This document shows positions 6,661 through 7,157 of a DNA stretch of 7,157 nucleotides, one piece after another. Positions within the stretch are counted from its first letter, which is position 1, and every line of letters begins with the position of its first letter. The position numbers and the translations under genes are program-made. This stretch comes from an uncultured Clostridia bacterium. Lineage in GTDB: Bacteria; Bacillota; Clostridia; Christensenellales; Borkfalkiaceae. The notes beneath the pieces are model-generated. The model was not told the origin of the DNA, searched no databases, and worked only from the letters and a program-made list of their open reading frames with translations. The stretch covers positions 1-7,157 of the forward strand of contig CAKQMM010000053.1 of assembly GCA_934254755.1 (NCBI GenBank), written 5' to 3'.

Positions 6661-6755
6661 ATTGCTATTTACTTTACAAAACAAAAAACAAGTGATAAAA
6701 TAAAACAAAAGGCGCAAAAAGTATAACATAGCAGGCCTTTATTTTTAAATTCGCA
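6661..6755. other. AT-rich spacer without a gene
   Basis: Very A-rich sequence on the plus strand with no ORF carrying a ribosome site on either strand. It contains only a weak AAAGGC/GCCTTT pairing (6708-6713 with 6735-6740) across a 21-nt loop, which I do not regard as a terminator. Confidence 0.5.
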
Positions 6756-6783
6756 TTGCAAAATATATTATTTTTGTTATAAT
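6756..6783 (+). promoter_or_regulatory. Promoter of the TIM-barrel gene
   Basis: TTGCAA (6756-6761), 16-bp spacer, then a perfect TATAAT (6778-6783) with an extended TGT just before it. Predicted transcription start is near 6790, leaving a leader of about 80 nt. The -35 hexamer matches those of gdhA and the S51 gene. Confidence 0.75.
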
Positions 6784-6789
6784 ATATAC

Positions 6790-6869
6790 GTGGCTCAAGC
6801 GGGTTGTCGCTTGCGCGTGATACGAGCTTTGGCACCTACGCCGACGCAAAAAATTTTTGGAGAGTTATA
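6790..6869 (+). ncRNA. Structured 5' leader of unknown class (possible cis-regulatory RNA)
   Basis: This stretch is far more GC-rich than the surrounding spacer and can fold into nested helices. GGCTC (6792-6796) pairs with GAGCT (6824-6828). Inside it AAGCG (6797-6801) pairs with CGCTT (6808-6812) around GGTTGT. A separate stem pairs TTGGC (6829-6833) with GCCGA (6840-6844) around ACCTAC. A1 ends in GCAAAAAATTTTT just before the ribosome site GGAGAG (6859-6864). No T-run follows a strong stem, so translational rather than terminator control would be expected. I do not recognise a known riboswitch consensus. Confidence 0.35.
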
Positions 6870-7157
6870 ATGATACAACACACTTCCGTCAGTTACTACG
6901 GTTTTAACTACGTAGAACATGCAGAAAAAGACTTCATCGAGATGAAACAGCACGGTTGCGACACCGTTATTTTAGCGATAACCGAGTTCGATATGGACTT
7001 CTGGTTCCCCAACATCAACAACATTATAAAAACCGCTCATAAAGTCGGTTTAAGATGTATTGCCGACACGTGGGGCATAGGTAAATATTTCGGCGGCGAA
7101 CAGGTTTCGCTTTTCCTTCAAAACAATATTCACCACAGACAAGTTTCCGCTTATACC
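6870..7157 (+). CDS. Probable TIM-barrel (glycosidase-like) protein, N-terminal part (partial)
   Basis: The frame opens at ATG 6870 behind GGAGAG with 5-nt spacing and stays open for 96 codons to the right edge. No signal peptide is visible, so it is probably cytoplasmic. The pattern is a barrel beginning: HTSVSYYGFN (strand 1), helix HAEKDFIEMKQHG, strand CDTVILAITEFD, helix NINNIIKTAHKVG, strand LRCIADTWGIGKYFGGE. Such beta-alpha units with an aromatic, acidic loop (TEFDMDFWFP) are common in glycoside hydrolases and related sugar enzymes. That makes the fold call reasonable and the activity unknown; catalytic residues would lie outside the window. It has its own promoter and a folded leader, and is separated from the operon before it by a terminator. 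Confidence 0.85.
   Translation, partial: MIQHTSVSYYGFNYVEHAEKDFIEMKQHGCDTVILAITEFDMDFWFPNINNIIKTAHKVGLRCIADTWGIGKYFGGEQVSLFLQNNIHHRQVSAYT

Noticed and set aside
6708..6746. Second terminator (AAAGGC/GCCTTT then ATTTTT)
   Set aside because: Six-bp stem with a 21-nt loop is too weak, and a strong terminator already lies upstream.

Overview
The window looks like chromosomal DNA of an anaerobic, low-to-mid G+C Gram-positive bacterium, most likely an uncultured relative of the Clostridia. This is inferred from purine-rich Shine-Dalgarno sites, very AT-rich gaps between GC-richer genes, perfect intrinsic terminators, a clostridial-type hexameric glutamate dehydrogenase and an OmpR-type two-component pair. 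The sequence does not allow a finer placement. The standard code fits, with TAA, TAG and TGA all used as stops.

Layout. (1) On the minus strand, the first 134 codons of an ABC exporter half-transporter run off the left edge. Its upstream region (404-660) holds a near-consensus promoter, TTGACA-17-TAGAAT, with a palindrome over the -10 box. A 26-codon leader ORF with a good Shine-Dalgarno follows, and then a second -10 element placed so that the exporter mRNA could be leaderless. (2) gdhA (745-2091, minus) follows, with its own promoter and a perfect intrinsic terminator at 688-717. (3) A peptidase E/S51-family protein (2246-2953, plus) is divergent from gdhA. Its extended -10 promoter places transcription start at the GTG codon. 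(4) A 279-bp gap holds a REP-like GC-rich hairpin element, two 17-bp direct repeats spaced 31 bp, and a 5'-UTR hairpin. It leads into an OmpR/PhoB-type response regulator (3233-3904). (5) An intrinsic terminator separates the regulator from its sensor kinase (3991-5457). (6) The kinase overlaps by 8 bp a 377-residue polytopic membrane protein (5450-6583), followed by a strong terminator. (7) A new promoter and a folded leader of about 80 nt precede the start of a gene for a probable TIM-barrel protein that runs off the right edge.

The part most worth attention is the regulator-kinase-membrane protein operon. The membrane protein resembles the YhfC/PrsW intramembrane metalloprotease superfamily in layout, but the glutamate and histidine positions expected for metal binding appear to be replaced. 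It also carries a charged cytoplasmic extension of about 100 residues with a tyrosine repeat. It may be a pseudoprotease acting as an accessory partner of the two-component system. That rests on pattern recognition alone and needs a profile or structure comparison.

The other recurring theme is promoter architecture. Three promoters (gdhA, the S51 gene, the TIM-barrel gene) share TTGCAA as -35, and at least one gene appears to be leaderless.
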